From NCBI GenBank assembly GCA_018969885.1, contig JAGWXN010000029.1, positions 1 through 18,704 on the forward strand: a stretch of DNA of 18,704 nucleotides, read 5' to 3'. A model generated the notes under the pieces. That model saw only the letters and a program-made list of their open reading frames with translations. It was not told the DNA's origin and ran no database searches. Positions 7,667 to 14,225 of the stretch are shown here, one piece after another (position 1 is the first letter of the stretch; each line of letters starts with the position of its first letter). Origin of the DNA: Betaproteobacteria bacterium (lineage in GTDB: Bacteria > Pseudomonadota > Gammaproteobacteria > Burkholderiales > Burkholderiaceae). The position numbers and the translations under genes are program-made.

Positions 7667-8326
7667 GTGAGAGTGTTCGTCGCCCTGCCGGCTTATGACG
7701 GCAAGGTGTTCGTTCAGACGATGCGCGCCCTCTGCGACGAGCTTGTTGCCGCGCTCGCAGAGGGCGTCATCATTCAGGTGGCCATCGTGCCGGGTTGCTC
7801 CCTGCCGCACCATGCGCGCAACCAACTGGTGCGCGACTTCATGGCGAGCGACGCGGAGCGCCTGGTGTTTGTGGACGCCGATGTTGCTTGGGAGGCCGGC
7901 GCAATCACGCGGCTGGCCCGGCATCCGGTTGACCTCGTCGGCGCTGCTTATCGCTACAAGAACGACGACGAGGGCTATCCGATCACATGGGATACGACGA
8001 AGCCCGAACTCCACGCGGACCCTGAAACGGGGCTGCTTGAAGTGTGGGGGCTTCCCGGCGGCATGATGTCTGTCTCTCGTCGGGTGTTTGAGGCCATGCG
8101 CGAGGCGCGGCCCGAGATGGCTTACGACTTCCACGGCGAAGAGCATTTCGGGTGGTTCGATACGCACATATCGAACGGGCACCTGATGGGCGAGGACGTG
8201 GGGTTTTGCGTCGCCTGGCGCGCGATGGGCGGCAAGGTTTGGCTTGATCCCGAGGTTGGCACGACAAGCCATGTCGGGTTCAAGGAATGGCGCGGCCACA
8301 TAGGCCAATGGCTAAGGAGCCGGTGA
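7667..8326 (+). CDS. Glycosyltransferase, GT-A fold, family-2-like
   Basis: 219 residues. The N-terminus RVFVALPAYDGKV is the first strand of a nucleotide-sugar-binding fold. LVFVDADVAWE gives a D70-x-D72 motif that would hold the divalent metal and UDP/GDP/TDP-sugar. LPGGMMSVSRRVFEAM (129-144) and GEDVGFCVAWRAMGGKVWLDPEV (175-197) with E176-D177 resemble the acceptor and catalytic-base regions of GT-A enzymes; H202 follows as in metal-binding TSHVG. The start GTG at 7667 is 3 bases after the upstream stop with only a weak AAGGG (7649-7653), so translation is probably coupled. There is no signal peptide or membrane helix, so it acts in the cytoplasm. Acceptor and sugar are unknown; virion proteins encoded beside it or host surface sugars are possible. 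P22 has no such gene in this place. Confidence 0.85.
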   Translation: MRVFVALPAYDGKVFVQTMRALCDELVAALAEGVIIQVAIVPGCSLPHHARNQLVRDFMASDAERLVFVDADVAWEAGAITRLARHPVDLVGAAYRYKNDDEGYPITWDTTKPELHADPETGLLEVWGLPGGMMSVSRRVFEAMREARPEMAYDFHGEEHFGWFDTHISNGHLMGEDVGFCVAWRAMGGKVWLDPEVGTTSHVGFKEWRGHIGQWLRSR

Positions 8327-8713
8327 ATGGCGACGGCGCTGGATTACATCAAGCGCGCGCTGCGCATGATCGGGGAACTTGCTGCCGAAACCGGCGAAGC
8401 CCCGAACGATGCGCAGGCCACGCAGGCGCTTGGCGTTCTGAATGCCATGCTGGCGGGATGGGAACATGAGGGCGTTCCGCTAGGGCTGCCGACGCTCACG
8501 CTGTCGGGCACGGTTCCTGTGCCGCCAAGCCATGACGACGCCATTGCCTACAACCTTGCCGTGAACTGCGCCGCCGAGTGGGGGCAGGACGCGCCGCAGG
8601 TGGTGGCCTTGCGTGCCGTCAGCACGTTTGCGGCGCTCCAGGCGATCTATGCCAATGCGCCGACGATGATTGCCCCGCCTGAGTATATCATCGGCGGGAG
8701 GGCTCTTTGGTGA
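8327..8713 (+). CDS. Head-completion/tail accessory factor, P22 gp4-like
   Basis: 128 residues; ATG start with AAGGAG at 8314-8319, spacing 7, directly after the previous stop. The pattern is that of the P22 tail accessory factor family: an N-terminal helix (YIKRALRMIGELA), then D-A-Q-A-T-Q-A-L-G-V-L-N-A-M-L-A-G-W-E-H-E-G-V (P22 gp4 has A-V-D-D-L-E-A-M-M-A-E-W-Y-Q-D-G-I), then PPSHDDAIAYNLAVNCAAEWG and a helical C-terminus. In P22, gp4 binds the portal after packaging to begin head closure. This one is shorter than gp4 (166), lacking most of its C-terminal tail. It is followed by an overlapping gene start (GTGA). Confidence 0.82.
   Translation: MATALDYIKRALRMIGELAAETGEAPNDAQATQALGVLNAMLAGWEHEGVPLGLPTLTLSGTVPVPPSHDDAIAYNLAVNCAAEWGQDAPQVVALRAVSTFAALQAIYANAPTMIAPPEYIIGGRALW
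8696..8702 (+). promoter_or_regulatory. Ribosome-binding site setting GTG 8710 as start
   Basis: GGGAGGG lies 7 bases before GTG 8710 but only 4 before TTG 8707, so GTG 8710 is the better start for the glycine-rich gene. Confidence 0.6.
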
Positions 8714-10266
8714 GCGGCTATATCGGCCTCCAGGGGCGCAACGCGGCGTCGTTTGGCTACGGCCCGAAGCTGGGTGTCGGGCGCTATCCTGAGCGGGTGC
8801 GCGGAGCGGAGGAAAACGCTCTGGCGGCAGCGGCCGGCGGCGCCCTGTTCCGAAATCCGGCGAGCGTGTCCTATGACATCCGCGATGCCATTCCGCCCGA
8901 GTTGCTGCCGCTGGTGAGCCAGCAAGGCGCGGGCGCGGTGCCGGCGGCGGCGAGCGATGGCGGCGGCAATGCGCTGCTGGGGTTCCTGCCTGCCTTGCTG
9001 GCCGCGGGAGCGCCGTATGCGATCGATCAGGTCAAGAAGCTTTTCAACAACCCGCAGGGTGGCGCGGCAAACTATGATCAGTTCGCATCGGACTTTGCCG
9101 CGAATACGACAATGCCGGGCGTGACGCCGACGATGAGCGTCACCGATCCGGGCGTCTTGGCGCAGATGGCACCGAACCTCGGGCCGATAAATGATCTTGT
9201 CCCGCCCCCGCAGGACAAAGGATTTTCCGGCCTCAACGACTACGCCAGCGACCCTAATCGCGTCCTACAGCAGAACACGACAAACAACGCAGCCGATTTT
9301 TCGCCTACGTCTTTCGGCCCGCCCGACCTCGGCGGCGCGGGGCTCGACCTCGGCGCGATGGATTGGGGCGTAACGCCTGGCACCGGGGCTTTCGGGCTTG
9401 GCGCCGATATCGGCCCGATCACGATTGACCCTGTCGGTATCCTCGGCGGCGCCCTGGGCTCGTGGGGCGGCGGAAAGCTTGCCAGCAGCCTCGTGCAAGG
9501 CGACGAGCAGCAGGGATGGGCCTCCAACATCGGCGGCACGGTTGGCGGCCTTGGCGGTGGCCTTCTGGCCTCTGCGCTGGCGGGCAGCGCGTTTGGCCCC
9601 GTCGGCACACTGGTTGGCGCCTTCCTTGGGGCGCTCGGCGCAGGCACTCTCGGCGCGGGCGAGCCCGATTACGGCTACGGCTACACGGGCGCGAATGTCG
9701 GCTACGGCGACACCGGCCCGCAGCTTAACTTTTGGTCGCCCAACGCGCAGAACAACGGCAGCACGGGCGGCATTGGCGACCTGGGCAACGCCTTGCAGCA
9801 ATACATCAACCAGCAGGCGACGGCGGGCGGCTACACGCTCAACCCGGAGATGATCAACCGCGGCGTATTTTCCGCCGGGCGCACGGATGCGCCGGGCGGG
9901 AAATGGTTTGTCGGCGGCGCAGGCGTATCGCCCGCGGACGCTGCCTATGGCGGCGCGGCGACCTGGCGCGGCGACAACTTCTCGGGCTTGCAGGATCAGG
10001 TCTGGCAGTCGCTCGTCAACAACAACGTCTATACCCGCGGCCCGACGACGCCATGGGCGGATGTCTGGGCGCAGGTATCGCAGCCGCAGGCGATATGGAG
10101 CGGCGGCGAGGCCGGCGACTTCATCACCGGCTATACCGATCCGTCGCAGAACGTGTTCGGCTCGCCCGCGATGCTGCCGGGGCAGGGCGGCTACGGCGCG
10201 CAGGTGTTCGATCCGACCATGCAGGTGTTCGATCCGACCATGTATGACCAAAGCGGCGCCGCCTGA
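8710..10266 (+). CDS. Glycine-rich virion protein of unknown function with glycine-zipper segment
   Basis: 518 residues from GTG 8710, overlapping the gp4-like stop by 4 bases. Residues ~88-105 are hydrophobic (NALLGFLPALLAAGAPYAI). Residues ~275-313 form a classic glycine zipper (VGGLGGGLLASALAGSAFGPVGTLVGAFLGALGAG) able to pack or insert in a membrane, and another Gly-rich hydrophobic stretch lies at 241-260. Asn/Gly/Tyr-rich low-complexity regions surround these. The C-terminus contains an exact tandem repeat, FDPTMQVFDPTM. No family or catalytic motif is recognised. It sits between the gp4-like and gp10-like genes, where P22 has nothing, and overlaps the gp10-like start by one base, so it is in the late operon and is probably carried in the virion. 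The glycine zipper suggests a role in DNA ejection, which is inference only. Confidence 0.85.
   Translation: MSGYIGLQGRNAASFGYGPKLGVGRYPERVRGAEENALAAAAGGALFRNPASVSYDIRDAIPPELLPLVSQQGAGAVPAAASDGGGNALLGFLPALLAAGAPYAIDQVKKLFNNPQGGAANYDQFASDFAANTTMPGVTPTMSVTDPGVLAQMAPNLGPINDLVPPPQDKGFSGLNDYASDPNRVLQQNTTNNAADFSPTSFGPPDLGGAGLDLGAMDWGVTPGTGAFGLGADIGPITIDPVGILGGALGSWGGGKLASSLVQGDEQQGWASNIGGTVGGLGGGLLASALAGSAFGPVGTLVGAFLGALGAGTLGAGEPDYGYGYTGANVGYGDTGPQLNFWSPNAQNNGSTGGIGDLGNALQQYINQQATAGGYTLNPEMINRGVFSAGRTDAPGGKWFVGGAGVSPADAAYGGAATWRGDNFSGLQDQVWQSLVNNNVYTRGPTTPWADVWAQVSQPQAIWSGGEAGDFITGYTDPSQNVFGSPAMLPGQGGYGAQVFDPTMQVFDPTMYDQSGAA
10201..10242 (+). repeat. Exact 21-bp tandem duplication inside the glycine-rich gene
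   Basis: Bases 10201-10221 and 10222-10242 are identical, beginning CAGGTGTTCG and ending CCGACCATG. The unit is seven codons, so the frame is kept and the peptide QVFDPTM occurs twice. The absence of any silent difference between the copies points to a recent duplication, perhaps by replication slippage. Confidence 0.95.
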
Positions 10267-11663
10267 TGGCTCGGCTGCCTTTCGCAATCCAGTCCTACCG
10301 CCACAGGTCGCTCCCTGTTTCGGCGCAACGGCTGATCAACTGGTTTGCGGAGATGGAGCCGAAGGACGCGCGGTCGCCCATCGTGTTGCTGCCGACGCCG
10401 GGGCTGACGCTCTATGTCACGCTCCCGGCCGGGCCTGTCCGCGGCGTGCGCGTCATGGGCTCGTATCTCTACGCGGTTGCGGGCGGCAACTGCTACCGGG
10501 TGGACGTGGCCGGCAACGTGGTGGCGCTGGGTTCGGTTACGCCGGGCGGGCCGGTCGTGATGGCCGACAACGGCGATCAGGTGTGCATCGTCATTCCGGA
10601 AACCCGCGAGGGCTTCGTCGCCACGGCAAGCAGCCTGACGCAGATTACCGCTAGCGGTTTCACCGCTACGGGTGCCACGTCGGTAACCGTGATTGACGGA
10701 TATGGCGTGTTCACGAAGCCCGACAGCAGCGAGTTTTTCCTGTCCGCTCAAGGCGACCTTCTCACCTACAACGGCGACGAGGCCGACGCCGAGGGCGATC
10801 CCGATAACCTTGTCGTGGCGCGGCGTGTTGGGCGCGAGTTGTGGCTCTTTGGAGAGCGCACGACCGAGATTTGGTCAAACACGGGCGCGGCAGATTTCCC
10901 GTTCCAGCGCATCTCTGGCGCGTTTGTCGAGCGCGGGTGCGCAGCGCGGTTCAGTGTGGCGCAACGTCTCGGCGTGCCGTTCTGGCTTGGCGATGACCGC
11001 GTCATCTACAAGGGCAGCGGCGCCGCGCCGGAGCGCATTTCAACCCATGCGGTCGAGCAGGAAATCGGCGGATATGAAGTCGTATCCGACGCGCGATCTT
11101 GGATATACGAGCAAGAAGGGCACGTCTTCTATTGCATTTCGTTCCCGTCTGGCGGCGCCACATTCGTATTCGACATGATCACGGGCGTTTGGCACGAGCG
11201 CGACAGCGAGGGCTACGAGCATTGGCGGTGCGCTACGGGCGCGGCGTTCGCAGGCGCGACCGTAGCGGGTGACTTGCGGGACGGCCGGCTCTACATCGTT
11301 GACCCGACCGCCTATGACGAAGTCGGGCAGGAAATCATTCGCGTCGCCACGGGCTCGCCGCTGCATGGCAACGGCAAGCGGGTGCGGTTCAAGAGCCTGA
11401 CTTTTGATCTGGAAACCGGCACCGGCTTAACGACGGGACAGGGCAGCGATCCGAAATGCTGGTTGCAGATCAGCGATGACGGAGGCCGCACTTTCGGGAA
11501 TGAAATCTGGCGCGACCTCGGCGCCCGCGGCGCGCATCGGACGCGCGTGCGGTTCAGTCAGTTGGGCGCGGCGCGGGATCGGGTGTTCCGGTTCGGCATG
11601 GCCGATCCTGTGCGGACGGCGATCAGCGCGGTCGATATCGAGGCGGAGCCGCAGCGGTCGTGA
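10266..11663 (+). CDS. Packaged-DNA stabilisation protein, P22 gp10-like
   Basis: Second head-closure factor, added below gp4 after packaging to keep DNA in and present the site for the tail tip. 465 residues, almost the same as P22 gp10 (472). The start overlaps the previous stop as TGATG. The N-terminal signature RSLPVSAQRLINWFAEMEP followed by LLPTPGLTLY is typical of this family. The body is a series of beta-propeller-like strands: VRGVRVMGSYLYAVAGGNCYRVD; VVMADNGDQVCIV; IDGYGVF; ELWLFGERTTEIWSNTGAADFPFQRI; FWLGDDRVIY; YCISFPSGGATFVFDMITGVWHER. The C-terminal strands carry WLQISDDGGRTFGNEIWRDLGARG and RVFRFGMADPVRTAISAVDIE. No disruption is seen. It directly precedes the small beta-sandwich gene, overlapping by four bases. 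Confidence 0.92.
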   Translation: MARLPFAIQSYRHRSLPVSAQRLINWFAEMEPKDARSPIVLLPTPGLTLYVTLPAGPVRGVRVMGSYLYAVAGGNCYRVDVAGNVVALGSVTPGGPVVMADNGDQVCIVIPETREGFVATASSLTQITASGFTATGATSVTVIDGYGVFTKPDSSEFFLSAQGDLLTYNGDEADAEGDPDNLVVARRVGRELWLFGERTTEIWSNTGAADFPFQRISGAFVERGCAARFSVAQRLGVPFWLGDDRVIYKGSGAAPERISTHAVEQEIGGYEVVSDARSWIYEQEGHVFYCISFPSGGATFVFDMITGVWHERDSEGYEHWRCATGAAFAGATVAGDLRDGRLYIVDPTAYDEVGQEIIRVATGSPLHGNGKRVRFKSLTFDLETGTGLTTGQGSDPKCWLQISDDGGRTFGNEIWRDLGARGAHRTRVRFSQLGAARDRVFRFGMADPVRTAISAVDIEAEPQRS

Positions 11664-12031
11664 CCACCCGCACGCTGATACAGGACCCACCTACCAAAGC
11701 GGCGCTGGTGGATCGCAGCGCCATGGTGACGCTCCGGTGGCTCTCGTGGTTCGATAGCATCACGCGCGCATCACGGGCGACGCTAACGGATGCGACGGTT
11801 GACCCGCCGAACCTTGCCAGCGGCGCGGCGGCGCAGGCGACCGTGACGGTCAACGGCGCCAAGGCCGGCGACCTCGCTACAGCATCGTTCAGCCCGGCGA
11901 ACGCGGGCGTGATGGTGGTGGCGAACGTCACGGCCGACAACACGGTGACGGCGACCTTTCTCAATGTGAGCGGCGGGGCAATCGACCTGCCGAGCGGCAC
12001 GCTGCGCGTGCGAGTGGAGGCGTGGCAGTGA
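11660..12031 (+). CDS. Small beta-sandwich virion protein in the tail-needle slot
   Basis: 123 residues; GTG start overlapping the gp10-like stop by 4 bases. Residues 1-37 contain a short motif, QDPPTKAALVDRSAMVTLRWLSWFDSI, of a type I see at the N-terminus of small podovirus tail proteins (PP...L.D..G..T..W..WF). Residues 42-121 are an Ig-like all-beta domain (DATVDPPNLASGAAAQATVTVNGAKAGD ... GVMVVANVTADNTVTATFLNVSGGAIDLPSGTLRVRVE) found in several phage structural proteins. P22 has the trimeric coiled-coil tail needle gene 26 in this position, but no coiled coil is present here. It may be a tail-tip or decoration protein; function unproven. Confidence 0.7.
   Translation: MTTRTLIQDPPTKAALVDRSAMVTLRWLSWFDSITRASRATLTDATVDPPNLASGAAAQATVTVNGAKAGDLATASFSPANAGVMVVANVTADNTVTATFLNVSGGAIDLPSGTLRVRVEAWQ
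12016..12020 (+). promoter_or_regulatory. Ribosome-binding site deciding GTG 12028
   Basis: GGAGG lies 7 bases before GTG 12028 but only 1 base before the alternative GTG 12022, so 12028 is the likely start; that start also forms a GTGA overlap with the previous stop. Confidence 0.65.
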
Positions 12032-12783
12032 GTGACCTGATGTCCTATTTCCTGCCGGCGCTGATCGGGGGGTCCTCGATCTATGGCGCGGTGCAGAACC
12101 GACAGAGTGCGGCGCAGCAGGTTAACGCGCTCCAGCAGGCTGCGCAGTTGCAGGCGCAGGCACAGGCCCAGGCGACCGGGGCGCAACAGCGCGCGAGTGA
12201 CAACAGCCTCAACTTCCTGCGCTACGCCTATGACCAATCCCGCGCGGACACGGCGCCGTGGCGCATGGCTGGCGCGAGCGCGCTCGGCACCGCATCGGGG
12301 CAGTTCAACCAGCCCTTTGAAGCGTCGCCCGGCTACGCCTTCGCGCGCGACGAGGGCATCCGCGCCATCCAGAACGGCATGGCGGCGAAGGGCTTGCTCA
12401 ACAGCACGGCGGCCGGCCGGGCGCTGGCACGGTTCGGGACGGGCCTCGCGTCGCAGGAATACGGCAACTACGCAAACCGCCTTCTCCAGCTTGCCGGGCT
12501 CGGGCAGGGCGCAGCGGGGCAGGGGGCAGCGGCGGCAACGGGCTTCGGCCAGAACGCGGCGGGCGTTGCCAGCAACCTCGGCAACAACCTCGCCAACATC
12601 TCGATGGCCGGCGCCAACACGCTGGGCAACAACATCGCGCAGCAGGGGCAGGTCGGCGCGGCCGGCGCGAATGCGGGCGCTACGTCGTTGCTCCAGGGCG
12701 CTAACGGGCTGCTGGGCTATTGGGCGATGCAGAATAGTCCGTTCATGGCCGGGATGCGCCCCAAGGCGGAGGCTTTCGGATGA
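12028..12783 (+). CDS. DNA ejection protein, gp7-like position
   Basis: 251 residues (P22 gp7 is about 229), GTG start supported by GGAGG at 12016-12020. The N-terminus is hydrophobic (LMSYFLPALIGGSSIYGAV), then residues ~24-60 form a Gln/Ala-rich helix. The core PFEASPGYAFARDEGIRAIQNGMAAKGLLNSTAAGRALARFGTGLASQEYGNYANRLLQLAGLGQ is a pattern I know from phage proteins annotated as DNA ejection or internal virion proteins. The C-terminal part is Ala/Gly/Asn-rich with imperfect repeats (NLGNNLANIS, TLGNNIAQQ). It would be packed in the head and expelled into the host envelope ahead of the DNA. It is the first of three consecutive genes whose order and sizes match P22 7-20-16, and the next gene overlaps it by four bases. 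Confidence 0.78.
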   Translation: MSDLMSYFLPALIGGSSIYGAVQNRQSAAQQVNALQQAAQLQAQAQAQATGAQQRASDNSLNFLRYAYDQSRADTAPWRMAGASALGTASGQFNQPFEASPGYAFARDEGIRAIQNGMAAKGLLNSTAAGRALARFGTGLASQEYGNYANRLLQLAGLGQGAAGQGAAAATGFGQNAAGVASNLGNNLANISMAGANTLGNNIAQQGQVGAAGANAGATSLLQGANGLLGYWAMQNSPFMAGMRPKAEAFG

Positions 12784-14225
12784 GCGGGTTTCAGCCTGTC
12801 CAAGTCCCGGACTTCGGCGCGACGCTTGGCCGCGCGCAGGCGTATGGGATTAACCAACTGGCGGCGCTGGCGCAGATGCGGCAGTTGCGCCAGCAGCAGC
12901 AATACGAGGATGCGCTTCAGAACCCAGAGGTTCTATCCGGCATCCTGGGGGCTGATCCGGCCGCAAGCGCAAACGCCCTGACGATCCTCGCGCAGCGTGG
13001 CGGCCCGATGGGCTTTCAGGCGGCGATGCCGCTGATCCGGCAGGACCGAGAGAATGCGCAGCTTACGGCGGTGCTGGGCAGCCTTGGCGGCGGCGGCGGC
13101 GCAATGCCGGCCGCCATGCCCGCAGCGCCGCCACAGGGGGCGCCCTGGCGCCCCGCAGCCATGCCGGGCTCTCCCGTAGGGCAGCCGCCCTTAGCGCCCC
13201 CTGATGCCGTTCTGCCGACTCCTGGCGGCGGGATGCCGCGCCAAGCGCCCGGCGTTCCCGCCGCGAGTGGCCCGGTCATGCCGCAACAGGCCGGGGTTCC
13301 GTCTTTTGAGGGGCTGTGGCGCATTGCGCAGGCTGGCCCGCGCGGAATGGAGATCGCCACAAAGCTTGCGCCGCTAGTCGCGCAGATGAACCCCAACTTG
13401 GCGACCTTCAACCAAGGCGGCCGGGTGTGGCTTCAAAACCCCCGCACCGGAGCGCGGGTTGACATGGGGCCGGTTGACGCAACGGCGGAAGCGACCCGCA
13501 CCATCAATGGGCAGACCTATCGCGGCCAAGAGATCAACGGGCGGTTTACGCCCTATCCGGGGCAGGAAGCGCCGCCTGGTTATCGGTGGTTGCCTGACGG
13601 CACGCAGGAACGCGTTCCGGGCAGCACGGCAGAAAGCTCCAATCGTCAGGAAAACTTCGGCAACGCCAACACCCTCCGCGATGAGTTCAATCAACTTACG
13701 GCGGAGTTCCGTGTCACTCAGCGCGCGCACGATACGCTTGTGAGTGTATCGCGCGACCCGTCGCCGGCTGGTGATCTCTCACTACTCTACCAGTTCAACA
13801 AGCTTCTTGATCCCAACAGCGTGGTCCGCGAGAGCGAATTTGCCACAGCCGCGCGCACGGGTTCGCTTGACCAGCGTGTTGGCGCCGCGGTCCTTCGGGT
13901 GCTGAATGGCGAGCGGCTTACCGTCGAGCAGCGTGCCGATTTCGTGCGCCAGGCTGATTTGATCGCGGAAGCGCAGCGGCGCAGCTACACGCGCTTGCGG
14001 GATCAGTATTCCGGTATCGCACGTCGCGCCGGCATTCCGGTCGATCAAGTCATCGTGGATCACGAAGGGCCGCCGCAGCAGCGGGCGGCGCCGACGCAGG
14101 GCGGCGGGCGGTTCGCCACAATGGGGCCGGCCGACCTTGCGCAAGTTGACGTGTCCAAGCTGAGCGCGGCAGAACATCAAGCCTATCAGGCGCGGATTGA
14201 TGCCATTCTGAGGACCGGCCGATGA
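12780..14225 (+). CDS. DNA ejection/internal virion protein, gp20-like position
   Basis: 481 residues (P22 gp20 is 471). ATGA start overlap with GGAGG at 12768-12772, spacing 7. Residues 1-60 are helical and Gln-rich (LAALAQMRQLRQQQQYEDALQNPEVLSGIL). Residues ~104-172 are a Pro/Ala/Gly/Met-rich linker. Residues ~295-425 form a helical domain, TLRDEFNQLTAEFRVTQRAHDTL ... ESEFATAARTGSLDQRVGAAVLRVLNGERLTVEQRADFVRQAD, a pattern found in phage internal virion proteins of short-tailed and other phages. No lytic transglycosylase or peptidase motif is seen. It probably travels inside the head and joins the envelope-spanning conduit at infection. Family-level support comes mainly from the C-terminal domain and gene order. 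Confidence 0.75.
   Translation: MSGFQPVQVPDFGATLGRAQAYGINQLAALAQMRQLRQQQQYEDALQNPEVLSGILGADPAASANALTILAQRGGPMGFQAAMPLIRQDRENAQLTAVLGSLGGGGGAMPAAMPAAPPQGAPWRPAAMPGSPVGQPPLAPPDAVLPTPGGGMPRQAPGVPAASGPVMPQQAGVPSFEGLWRIAQAGPRGMEIATKLAPLVAQMNPNLATFNQGGRVWLQNPRTGARVDMGPVDATAEATRTINGQTYRGQEINGRFTPYPGQEAPPGYRWLPDGTQERVPGSTAESSNRQENFGNANTLRDEFNQLTAEFRVTQRAHDTLVSVSRDPSPAGDLSLLYQFNKLLDPNSVVRESEFATAARTGSLDQRVGAAVLRVLNGERLTVEQRADFVRQADLIAEAQRRSYTRLRDQYSGIARRAGIPVDQVIVDHEGPPQQRAAPTQGGGRFATMGPADLAQVDVSKLSAAEHQAYQARIDAILRTGR

Noticed and set aside
12083..12853. 256-codon + strand frame inside the first ejection gene
   Set aside because: Extremely Arg/Ala/Ser-rich translation of the out-of-frame gene; the other frame has family motifs and proper ribosome sites.
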